Position numbers and translations under genes: made by a program. The notes under the pieces were generated by a model. That model worked only from the letters and a program-made list of their open reading frames with translations. It was not told the origin of the DNA and did not search any database. From assembly GCA_030679035.1 (NCBI GenBank), contig JAUXTH010000189.1, positions 62,001-126,000 of the forward strand: a DNA stretch of 64,000 nucleotides. Reading direction: 5' to 3'. Every line of letters begins with the position of its first letter. The stretch's first letter is position 1. Shown here piece after piece: positions 56,836 through 64,000 of the stretch. Origin of the DNA: Methylobacter sp. GTDB lineage: Bacteria; Pseudomonadota; Gammaproteobacteria; Methylococcales; Methylomonadaceae.

Positions 56836-57735
56836 TCAACCACCAGTAAGCGTTTTTTGCAACTCGGCAACCGATTGCGGACGGTTTTCCGGATGTATCT
56901 CCATCGCCCAGTCGATGGCTTTTAACAGGTGTTCGGGAAATTTTTGTTTAAACGCTTTGACGGCGGGAATCAATGTATCTTGCCGAGATCTGTCCTGCGC
57001 AGAAACCGGCGTTTTAAGCTCCAGGCAACTGCGCATACTTGCGCCCACCGCATAAATATCCGTCCACGGGCCCAGTTCGGTGTGCAGTTCATGCTGCTCT
57101 ATCGGCGAGTAGCCTTTGGTCAAAATCTTGCTTTGCTTGCTCAGGTGCGATTTTGGAAAACTCTGAATTGCGCCAAAATCCAGCAATAACGCATCATTGC
57201 CGGGTCGAACCAGAATATTGGATGGCTTAATATCAAGATGAATAAACTGATGGTTATGGATATGCCCCAACCCAGCCAATAAGGAGTTGAACAAGGTCAA
57301 GAAAAAATCCTCGGAAACAGGCAGGGTTTTATTTTTTAACAGCTTATCCAGCGTAACCCCATAGTCATAGGTCATCACCATATAAACGGTGGAATTGGCT
57401 TTAAAAAAACCGATCACTTCGACAATGTTGGGGTGTTTTAACGTCGATAAAACCTTGGCTTCCTCAAAGAACAATATCCTGCCGCGCTTGAATAAAGTCG
57501 CTGCTTCTTCGCTGTTCGCGACCACCACATTGTTCCAGGTTCGGTGGGCAAACTTTCGGGGCAGGTATTCCTTAATGGCAACCTGAAACTGATCCTTTAT
57601 TTGCCTAGCCAGATAAACCGAACTAAAGCCGCCGTGCGCCAACTCCCGCTCAATCACATACTGGTCTATAATTGTGCCGGTTTGCAGGTAGTTCCATTCT
57701 TTGGGATAGGTTTGTGGATCGTAGTATTCAGCCAT
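56836..57735 (-). CDS. Hanks-type serine/threonine protein kinase
   Basis: 299 residues, kinase domain only, with no transmembrane segment or extracellular sensor. Glycine loop ELAHGGFSSVYLAR, catalytic lysine in QVAIKEYLPRK, catalytic loop HLDIKPSNILV, and DFG in LLDFGAIQ, then GYSPIEQHE. HLD replaces the usual HRD, so it belongs to the group that lacks the arginine and may not need activation-loop phosphorylation. Divergent from yicC by 45 bases. The target is unknown. Confidence 0.88.
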   Translation of the reverse strand: MAEYYDPQTYPKEWNYLQTGTIIDQYVIERELAHGGFSSVYLARQIKDQFQVAIKEYLPRKFAHRTWNNVVVANSEEAATLFKRGRILFFEEAKVLSTLKHPNIVEVIGFFKANSTVYMVMTYDYGVTLDKLLKNKTLPVSEDFFLTLFNSLLAGLGHIHNHQFIHLDIKPSNILVRPGNDALLLDFGAIQSFPKSHLSKQSKILTKGYSPIEQHELHTELGPWTDIYAVGASMRSCLELKTPVSAQDRSRQDTLIPAVKAFKQKFPEHLLKAIDWAMEIHPENRPQSVAELQKTLTGG

Positions 57736-57780
57736 TGTGTTGTTAGTTTGTACTAAGAGCCCGTCAATTATAGGTGAAAA

Positions 57781-58647
57781 ATGATTAGAAGCATGACCGC
57801 ATTTGCCGGTAACGAGAAGGAAATCGGCGATTTAACCCTAAGCTGCGAATTGCGCACGGTCAATCACCGTTACTGCGACATCAGCTTAAGACTGCCGGAT
57901 CGTCTGCGTTTTGTTGAAGCCGATCTGCGCTCAGCCATCGTCGCAAAGATCAGCCGAGGCAAGGTTGAATGCTCGGTGAGCTACAAAAAACAGGCTAAAA
58001 ATGGGCCAAGCTTCACTATTAATACCGATGCTGTAACCACGTTGCTGGCCGCAGCTTCCAGCATAGAGCAGCAAATGCAAGGCCCTTTGTCCTTTTCGGC
58101 GCTGGATGTACTGGCATTCCCCGGCATCCAGCAGGAACCGGATTTAGACAAAGAGCAACTTAACCGAGGCATCGTTACTCTGGTCGATCAAACGCTGACA
58201 CAACTGCTGGAAGCGCGGGAAAGAGAAGGCACGCAACTTAAACTGCTGATTGAAGAACGTTGCGCAAAAATGCTGGGGTTTGTTGTTTTGGCGGGCAAAC
58301 GCATGCCGGAAGTGCTGCTGCTGGTACGCAATAAACTCAAAGACCGGATTGCCGAGCTGGTAGCGGAGCCGGATTTTGACCGTCTGGAGCAGGAGCTGGT
58401 ACTGCTGGCTCAAAAACTGGACATCGCCGAAGAGCTCGACAGACTGGAAACCCATATCACTGAGGTGTTGCGGGTGCTCCAGCAAAAAGACCCGGTCGGC
58501 AGACGACTGGATTTTTTAATGCAGGAGTTGAACCGCGAAGCCAATACACTGGGCTCTAAATCGGCCGACAAGGAAATGACCCAGATAGCCATCGAACTCA
58601 AAGTGCTGATCGAGCAGATGCGCGAACAGGTGCAGAATATAGAGTAA
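57781..58647 (+). CDS. yicC: YicC-family endoribonuclease
   Basis: 288 residues, with N-terminal MIRSMTAFAGNEKEIGDLTLSCELRTVNHRYCDISLRLPDRLR and C-terminal REANTLGSKSADKEMTQIAIELKVLIEQMREQVQNIE, both typical of YicC/YloC. Family members are endoribonucleases with effects on RNA turnover and stationary-phase survival. Single gene on the plus strand, divergent from the kinase. Confidence 0.93.
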   Translation: MIRSMTAFAGNEKEIGDLTLSCELRTVNHRYCDISLRLPDRLRFVEADLRSAIVAKISRGKVECSVSYKKQAKNGPSFTINTDAVTTLLAAASSIEQQMQGPLSFSALDVLAFPGIQQEPDLDKEQLNRGIVTLVDQTLTQLLEAREREGTQLKLLIEERCAKMLGFVVLAGKRMPEVLLLVRNKLKDRIAELVAEPDFDRLEQELVLLAQKLDIAEELDRLETHITEVLRVLQQKDPVGRRLDFLMQELNREANTLGSKSADKEMTQIAIELKVLIEQMREQVQNIE

Positions 58648-58812
58648 TATTCAGATAAATCGTAGTTGGCTGGTTGGCGTAGCAAACCGTCAGCCGCATA
58701 AAATAGATGCTTTCCAACTGCAATATCTGCGTTCAAAGGAGTGTTTGAAGGAACAGGTTAAAAAGATACCGGCCTGATAACAATAGGCCGGTATTAGCTG
58801 AAGGAAGACAGA

Positions 58813-61128
58813 CTAGCTGGTTTTAATATCGGAACGTTCCCAGAACCGGTTGGCGATTAACGTGTCAAAAAGCCCCAGTTGATCGCCGAAATGTTTAATA
58901 GCGACAACTGGAATCGGCGAGTCGGCCATGATTTGCGAGGTTACACTGCCGAGCAGAATAGTCACGGCACTGCTGTGACCACGCGTACTCATTACGATCA
59001 GATCGGCTTCAAGCTCCTGGGCTCTGCGTAAAACAGCCTTGGCTGGGATGCTGCTCTCGACAAAATCAGGTTTTACCGTTATGCCGTGAGTGTCAATGGT
59101 AGCCAAAAACTCCTCAAAGGCATGCAGCTCGTGCCATTTAACCTCGCTAACATGCTCCTCGTAGCGTATCGTCGAAGCGTCGAAATAGACATGCACTGCG
59201 GTTATCTCGCTCAGCCCGTGCAGTTTCGCCAGCGCCGTTGCTTGCGATAAGCTGTCTGCCGAAGGCTTGGAAAAATCAACGGGTACGATAATCCGCTTGA
59301 TGTCACGGCCTGTGTGCTCAGGCACCATCCAGACCGAGGCTTTGGTGACCATCGCCAAGCGTCGGCCCAGGGAACGCTGGCCGGTACGGCTTTTACGATG
59401 GCCAAGCAGAATCAGGTCTGAGCTGGAGGTAACCGTATATTCAATCAGCTTGTCGAGACGCGATGCACCGCTCATGACGTGAAAGTTGAATTTCAAATCT
59501 TCGATAGGCGCATCGAAAAACTTTTCGACTTCCCCGCGAATACGTTGTTTGATCGACTCTTCCTGTTTTGGCTGAAGCGGTTGTTTTTGCGGCGGAATCA
59601 CATGAATGAAATGGAATTCCTTGGAAATCTCCTGCGCTGCAAGCCTGGCGGCATAATGCAGTAATTCAGCATCTTCATCGGTCATCGCCAGGGGAACGGT
59701 CACGCAATTAAATTGGCCGGGTGCGGCAATGATTTGTTGCATTTCGCAGGTAATTTCCTCGAGGTGTTCTTGTTCGCGCTTAACCGGTTTATCCAGAAAT
59801 TTAAACAGCAGCGCATAAAGCACCAACGCGGAAAGAACGCCGGTCAAAAAATCGGTCATCGGTACCATAATCGCAGTATAAATCATCAAGCCTGCATGAA
59901 ACTTATTGTGGTTCAAGACTTCTTTGATTTCAGCCGGTTTAAACATGTTGCTCGCCACCCACAGTAAAATGCCACCGATACAAGCCATCGGCACCAGTTC
60001 CAGATAGCTGGCTATATAATAAGCTAAAGCCAGCTTGAGCACTGCCTTAAAATAGCCGGCCAGCGGTGTGACGGCTCCGGCCTTGATGCTGGTTGCAGTC
60101 CGGGCCAGAGCGCCGGTGCAGGGAAAACCGTTGACCAGCGGGACAATAATTTGCACCAAACCCTGGCCCCAAAATTCCTTGTCGGGATTGAACGGCGTTT
60201 TACGATTATCGGCAAGGCGGTCGGCCATCGACGAACAAAGTAGACTCTCGACCCCGGACACGAATACGATGGCTAATACGAAATAAACGATATCAACGAT
60301 AACGCTCGAGGTCATAACCGGCAGCACAGGCGGCGTAAAGACGAAAAAATGATTAGGGATAGAGCCGTAAATGTCGCCGACTACGACGATGCCTTTATCG
60401 CCCAGTAATGTCGCCACTACCAAGGTCGATGTTGCGATAGCGATCAGCGGAGCGGGAATAAATATCGAAATGCGCAGCAGATATTTGGTCAAGAAAAAGG
60501 TGCCCAAGCCTATCAGTACGGACCAGCCGTTTATCAGGTTCAGATTAGAGTAGGCAGCTGTAATATTATGCAAAATACCGCCGGTTATGTCCTCGTCCTG
60601 GCCCAGTAGATCCTTGAAATTTTCCAAACCCAGAATATCCTCGACATTGGTCAGCGCGATAACGGCCGCGATGCCGACAGTAAAGCCGACGACTATCGAA
60701 TTCGGCACCAGTTTGGCGTATTTGCCGAGGCCGAATACGCCCATCAGCATCAACATCACACCGGCTATGATCGACACCAGCACCAAAAAACCCTGTGCTG
60801 ACTGCAAGGTGCCGCCCCCTGCTTCGCCGTACTTAGTCACCAAGCCTGCAATTAACGGTATAAAGGCCGCGGTAGGGCCGTAAACCTGATATTTTGAGCC
60901 GCCCCAGGTTCGGCCTACCGCGCAGGCCAAAGCGCCGGCAATAATGCCTTGTTCGGGCCGAAGCCCCATCGCCATTGAAAACCCCATGGCCATCGGAATC
61001 GCGGTCAGCGCAACGATCAAACCGGCGCTAAAGTCCCGGTAGGTCGTCTGTATCCAGGTATCGCGGGTTAAATCCTCCCAGCGGCTGTCAAAAAATGTGT
61101 TGAAAAGTTTTAAGCGTTGCAAAATCAT
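58813..61128 (-). CDS. SulP anion transporter with two C-terminal Usp-like domains
   Basis: 771 residues. Residues about 30-440 form a SulP/SLC26 membrane domain (DFSAGLIVALTAIPMAMGFSMAMGL, YQVYGPTAAFIPLIAGLV, NGFPCTGALARTATSIKAGAVTPLAGYFKA). In place of the usual STAS domain it carries two universal-stress-protein modules: about 475-610 (ending ILLGHRKSRTGQRSLGRRLAMVTKASVWMVP) and 615-750 (RIIVPVDFSKPSADSLSQATALAKLHG, IVMSTRGHSSAVTILLGSVTSQIMADSPIPVVAI). Likely carries sulfate or bicarbonate; the Usp modules probably bind nucleotide and gate transport. It diverges from the two-component system by 155 bases. Confidence 0.88.
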   Translation of the reverse strand: MILQRLKLFNTFFDSRWEDLTRDTWIQTTYRDFSAGLIVALTAIPMAMGFSMAMGLRPEQGIIAGALACAVGRTWGGSKYQVYGPTAAFIPLIAGLVTKYGEAGGGTLQSAQGFLVLVSIIAGVMLMLMGVFGLGKYAKLVPNSIVVGFTVGIAAVIALTNVEDILGLENFKDLLGQDEDITGGILHNITAAYSNLNLINGWSVLIGLGTFFLTKYLLRISIFIPAPLIAIATSTLVVATLLGDKGIVVVGDIYGSIPNHFFVFTPPVLPVMTSSVIVDIVYFVLAIVFVSGVESLLCSSMADRLADNRKTPFNPDKEFWGQGLVQIIVPLVNGFPCTGALARTATSIKAGAVTPLAGYFKAVLKLALAYYIASYLELVPMACIGGILLWVASNMFKPAEIKEVLNHNKFHAGLMIYTAIMVPMTDFLTGVLSALVLYALLFKFLDKPVKREQEHLEEITCEMQQIIAAPGQFNCVTVPLAMTDEDAELLHYAARLAAQEISKEFHFIHVIPPQKQPLQPKQEESIKQRIRGEVEKFFDAPIEDLKFNFHVMSGASRLDKLIEYTVTSSSDLILLGHRKSRTGQRSLGRRLAMVTKASVWMVPEHTGRDIKRIIVPVDFSKPSADSLSQATALAKLHGLSEITAVHVYFDASTIRYEEHVSEVKWHELHAFEEFLATIDTHGITVKPDFVESSIPAKAVLRRAQELEADLIVMSTRGHSSAVTILLGSVTSQIMADSPIPVVAIKHFGDQLGLFDTLIANRFWERSDIKTS

Positions 61129-61283
61129 TGGTGATTTCCTTGTGAATGGGACATGCTATTCCTTCGTCAGTCCGACCAATAACTCTTAACTTTAACGGCG
61201 GTAAGTTTTTGGTCGGCAACCATCGAATACGCTGTTATCCTAGCTCTTTAACCTTTCAAGAACCTTTCGCAACGACCTGATAC

Positions 61284-61958
61284 ATGAACATTTTATTGAT
61301 AGAGGACGATGCCGTGCTGGCTGACGGTTTGACGCACACCTTGAGCGATAGCGGTTATTCGGTGACTTCTGCTACGACCGGCGTTTACGCTGATCAGCTG
61401 CTTCAGGCGCAAGACTTCGATTTGATCGTATTGGATTTGGGTCTGCCGGATATGGACGGGCTGGAACTGTTGCGTAAACTGCGCAACCGGAAAATCCCGT
61501 TGCCGATTTTAATCTTGACGGCGCGCGACGGCGTCAACGACCGAATCATCGGCATTGAACAGGGCGCTGATGACTATATGACCAAACCCTTTGAGCTCCG
61601 GGAATTGGAAGCCAGGGTTCACGCGCTGATTCGGCGTTGTTACGGGGGTTTTAGCAAAGATATTGTGATTGGTCGCTTGGTGCTGGACACCCATAATCAT
61701 CAGGTTTTGGTAGACGGTCGGCCGATTACATTGTCGGCTCGGGAGTATGGCCTTTTGGAAATTCTGCTGATGCAGGCAGGAAAGGTCATCTGCAAAGACC
61801 GCATTGCGCAACGCTTGGCCGCAGACGGCGACGCGCTGACCGATAATGCCGTTGAAATCTATGTGCACCGATTACGCAAGCGTATCGAACCGTATGGCGC
61901 GGTGATCAGAACGGTGCGCGGACTCGGCTATTTACTGGAGCGGTTAGACGATGATTAA
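61284..61958 (+). CDS. OmpR/PhoB-type response regulator (QseB/PmrA-like)
   Basis: 224 residues. Receiver domain MNILLIEDDAVLADGLTHTL with phospho-acceptor Asp in LIVLDLGLPDMDG and the KP pair in MTKPFELRELEARV; then a winged-helix DNA-binding domain (ITLSAREYGLLEILLMQAGKVICKDRIAQRLAADGDALTDNAVEIYVHRLRKRI). Overlaps the kinase gene by eight bases. Likely regulates its own operon and possibly the divergent SulP gene. Confidence 0.93.
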   Translation: MNILLIEDDAVLADGLTHTLSDSGYSVTSATTGVYADQLLQAQDFDLIVLDLGLPDMDGLELLRKLRNRKIPLPILILTARDGVNDRIIGIEQGADDYMTKPFELRELEARVHALIRRCYGGFSKDIVIGRLVLDTHNHQVLVDGRPITLSAREYGLLEILLMQAGKVICKDRIAQRLAADGDALTDNAVEIYVHRLRKRIEPYGAVIRTVRGLGYLLERLDDD

Positions 61959-63324
61959 AAAGCGCAGCCTCAAAACCGAGATTCTTTTTCGATTGGCCGT
62001 TCCGTTAATTTTTTTTATCAGCATTGAGTCCGTGTTGTCTTATTTTGTCACGCTGCATCATGCCGACGTGGCTTACGATCGCTGGCTGCTTGATTCGGCA
62101 CGGTCATTAACCCAGGAAATCAAGGCGCGCAAAGGCAAGGTGTTCGTCGAATTGCCTCCCGCCGCGCTGGAGATTTTCAAATGGGATGAGTCGGACAAAA
62201 CCTATTTCAAAATCATCTCCGAAGAACAAGGCATGCTGGCTGGCGACAAATTCGTACCCGAGCCGTTTGATCTGGAAACCGATTGGTCGGGCCCCGTTTT
62301 CTTTGACGACGAGATGTATGGTGAACCGGTCAGGGTAGTATCCATGCAAATTGCGCCTGAGCATAGTTCGGAAAAGGTATTCGTCCACGTTGCCGAGACC
62401 TTGAATAAGCGGCGCAACATGATGATGGATATTTTGCTGGCCGATCTGGTGCCGCAGATGGTGTTGGTGTTGTTGGCCGGGATCTATCTGGTCGTAGGCG
62501 TAAAGCGCGGCTTGCAACCCTTGCATGCACTGGCCGATGAAATTGCAAAACGCTCGTCACGCGATTTGCGGCTCATTCCTGAGCAGCATGTTTTTTTGGA
62601 AGTGCGGGCGCTGACGGATACCATCAACGATTTACTGGAGCGCTTGGGATCGGCTATTGCAAGCCAGCAACGTTTTATAGCCAACGCCGCGCATCAATTA
62701 CGCACCCCGCTGGCGGGTCTGAAACTGCAAGTTGAACGCGCGTTGCGTGAGCAAGATTTGCCTGCGATGAAGCCTGCGCTGATGCAGATTCAGGGATGCG
62801 CCGACCGCATGTCACACCTGACCACGCAATTATTGATATTAGCCCGGTCGGAACCCATTGATGGCGAGTATGAATTGCGGCCGGTCGATTTATGCAAACT
62901 GGCAAAAGAAACCTGCATGGATTGGGTGCCTAAAGCCTTGCAGCGGCACATGGAGCTTAGTTTTGAAGGCTCGAAGCGGGCGTTATATGTGCGCGGTGAT
63001 GAGATTCTGTTGCGGGAGCTGCTGGCTAACTTGTTGGATAACGCCATTTGTTACGGTCATGACCAGGGCAATATAATGGTTAAAGTCGAGGCTTATCCAT
63101 CGCCTCGTCTGAGCGTTGAAGATGACGGTTCCGGCATACCCGAGCTTGAATTGGACAAAGTGTTCGAGCGATTTTATCGTATCCCCGGAAGCCCCGGCGA
63201 TGGTTGCGGGTTGGGGTTGGCAATCGTCAAGGAGATTGCCGATCTGCACAAAGCTCAGCTTGAGTTAAGCCGCGTCAGTGCGGCAGGCGGCAGCCGAGTC
63301 GATCTGGTGTTTAAGGCATTGTAA
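61951..63324 (+). CDS. Sensor histidine kinase (QseC/TctE-like)
   Basis: 457 residues, membrane-spanning near the N-terminus (ILFRLAVPLIFFISIESVLSYFV) and again near 165-185, enclosing a periplasmic sensor of about 120 residues. HAMP region GLQPLHALADEIAKRSSRDL, dimerisation-phosphoacceptor box FIANAAHQLRTPLAGL with the phospho-His, N box LLANLLDNAICYG, and G boxes VEDDGSGIPE and GCGLGLAIVKEI. The sensor signal is unknown; Mg2+, Fe3+ or tricarboxylates are bound by relatives. Confidence 0.93.
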   Translation: MIKKRSLKTEILFRLAVPLIFFISIESVLSYFVTLHHADVAYDRWLLDSARSLTQEIKARKGKVFVELPPAALEIFKWDESDKTYFKIISEEQGMLAGDKFVPEPFDLETDWSGPVFFDDEMYGEPVRVVSMQIAPEHSSEKVFVHVAETLNKRRNMMMDILLADLVPQMVLVLLAGIYLVVGVKRGLQPLHALADEIAKRSSRDLRLIPEQHVFLEVRALTDTINDLLERLGSAIASQQRFIANAAHQLRTPLAGLKLQVERALREQDLPAMKPALMQIQGCADRMSHLTTQLLILARSEPIDGEYELRPVDLCKLAKETCMDWVPKALQRHMELSFEGSKRALYVRGDEILLRELLANLLDNAICYGHDQGNIMVKVEAYPSPRLSVEDDGSGIPELELDKVFERFYRIPGSPGDGCGLGLAIVKEIADLHKAQLELSRVSAAGGSRVDLVFKAL

Positions 63325-63534
63325 AAAACAAACCGTTTTTTAATTGCTAGTCAGGTTTTTATGTCTTTGGGCGTCCGTTTCCTTTGTTGAAAGGCTACTG
63401 AAAGCTTGCAATGTTAAACTTTTCCCGTCGAAACGTTTTGAAACTTGATGGTTAGTTCTTGCACTGCCTCAGCCTTAACGTACAATTTAACCTTTTAAAC
63501 CACCAGACAAGAGCGGATAAGGAACACTAAAACC

Positions 63535-64000
63535 ATGGGGATACTCAGCATACTGCTCTGGACGCCGGCTGCCGGAGTCTTGCTGCTGGCTTTAACGCCC
63601 GGCCGGAACATTCAGCTAATCCGCTACATCGCGCATCTGTTTGCCGCTATCGCCTTTTTATTGGTTTGCTGGTTGCTGAGCATTTATAACGCGCACGATG
63701 CCCAGTTGCAGTTTAACGAATATTTCCCGCTGAACCCTAAACTGGGCAGCGCTTATGCGTTGGGCATAGACGGTTTGTCGATGCCGATGCTGGTGCTGGC
63801 GACCCTGCTCACCTCGATAGCCTTGCTGGCCTCACTGACCGTGTCCAGCAGCGTCAAGGGTTATCATATCTGCCTGTTGCTGCTGGAATTCGGCATGTTG
63901 GGCGTGTTTCTGGCTCAGGATTGGGCGCTGTTCTATATCTTCTGGGAAGTGACCTTGATCCCGCTGTTCTTCCTGATTGGCCGCTGGGGCGGCAAGAGGC
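63535..64000 (+). CDS. NuoM-like proton-translocating subunit, N-terminal part
   Basis: From ATG 63535, with an AAGGA ribosome site about ten bases upstream, the frame reads MGILSILLWTPAAGVLLLAL, then YFPLNPKLGSAYALGIDGLSMPMLVLATLLTSIALLASLTV and LLLLEFGMLGVFLAQDWALFYIFWEVTLIPLFFLIGRWGG. These are complex I subunit 4 (NuoM/NdhD) features, including the conserved glutamate in FWEVTLIP. The gene runs past the window edge. It may belong to complex I or to an Mrp- or DAB-type transporter; the SulP gene nearby makes a carbon-uptake role possible but unproven. Confidence 0.85.
   Translation, partial: MGILSILLWTPAAGVLLLALTPGRNIQLIRYIAHLFAAIAFLLVCWLLSIYNAHDAQLQFNEYFPLNPKLGSAYALGIDGLSMPMLVLATLLTSIALLASLTVSSSVKGYHICLLLLEFGMLGVFLAQDWALFYIFWEVTLIPLFFLIGRWGGKR

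Overview
This 64 kb window is a bacterial chromosome segment centred on the replication-origin gene block. On the minus strand are dnaA, dnaN, recF and gyrB; on the plus strand are rpmH, rnpA, yidD, yidC and mnmE. Two perfect parS palindromes sit at the recF/gyrB junction and perfect or near-perfect DnaA boxes lie between dnaN and dnaA. Gene order, the parS type and the protein sequences point to a gammaproteobacterium. The style of the proteins (oxidative pentose-phosphate trio, MauG-type dihaem protein, c-type cytochromes) suggests a type I methanotroph of the Methylococcales, but no methane-oxidation gene is in view, so that placement is inference.

Layout. 1-3.5 kb: ppa (partial), thyA, a DUF6880-like gene and lgt, all minus strand. 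3.6-10.5 kb: an accessory block with a MITE-like element, rhuM, an Mrr-nuclease/STAND ATPase, a TacA-TacT type toxin-antitoxin pair, a cytochrome c gene and a DUF2272 lipoprotein; two 27-bp direct repeats (one mismatch) bracket it. 10.7-15.7 kb: a GC-rich plus-strand operon for glycan turnover (NodB-type deacetylase, DUF4015 glycosidase-like protein, serine hydrolase-NamZ fusion). 15.9-16.4 kb: a decayed IS5-type transposase inserted in a second, dead copy of rhuM. 16.5-20.6 kb: a 1381-residue protein with an N-terminal NACHT-like ATPase, a long helical middle and a C-terminal PD-(D/E)XK nuclease-like motif, lying directly behind gyrB. 20.6-30.9 kb: the origin block.

30.9-43.5 kb is a defence island behind mnmE: a TrlF-like PHP-SMC protein, a HigBA-like toxin-antitoxin pair, and a type I restriction-modification operon (hsdR, hsdS, an AlbA_2/Schlafen-like ATPase gene, hsdM). 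43.5-47.3 kb holds pgl, zwf and gnd. 47.4-50.2 kb is a periplasmic redox operon (dihaem peroxidase/MauG, Tat-exported metallophosphoesterase, cytochrome c). 50.6-54.0 kb has an OmpA-type lipoprotein and an operon of porin, FMN-binding protein and membrane protein behind a likely Fur-controlled promoter. 54.2-58.6 kb is housekeeping (phosphotransferase, rdgB, rph, a Ser/Thr kinase, yicC). 58.8-64 kb carries a SulP transporter with Usp-like tail, a two-component system and the start of a NuoM-like gene.

The strongest candidate for an undescribed system is the repeated association of a STAND ATPase/nuclease gene with rhuM on the same strand just downstream. One pair is intact (3.9-7.2 kb). The other has an unrelated STAND architecture and a rhuM reduced to its first about 21 codons by an IS insertion (16.4-20.6 kb).
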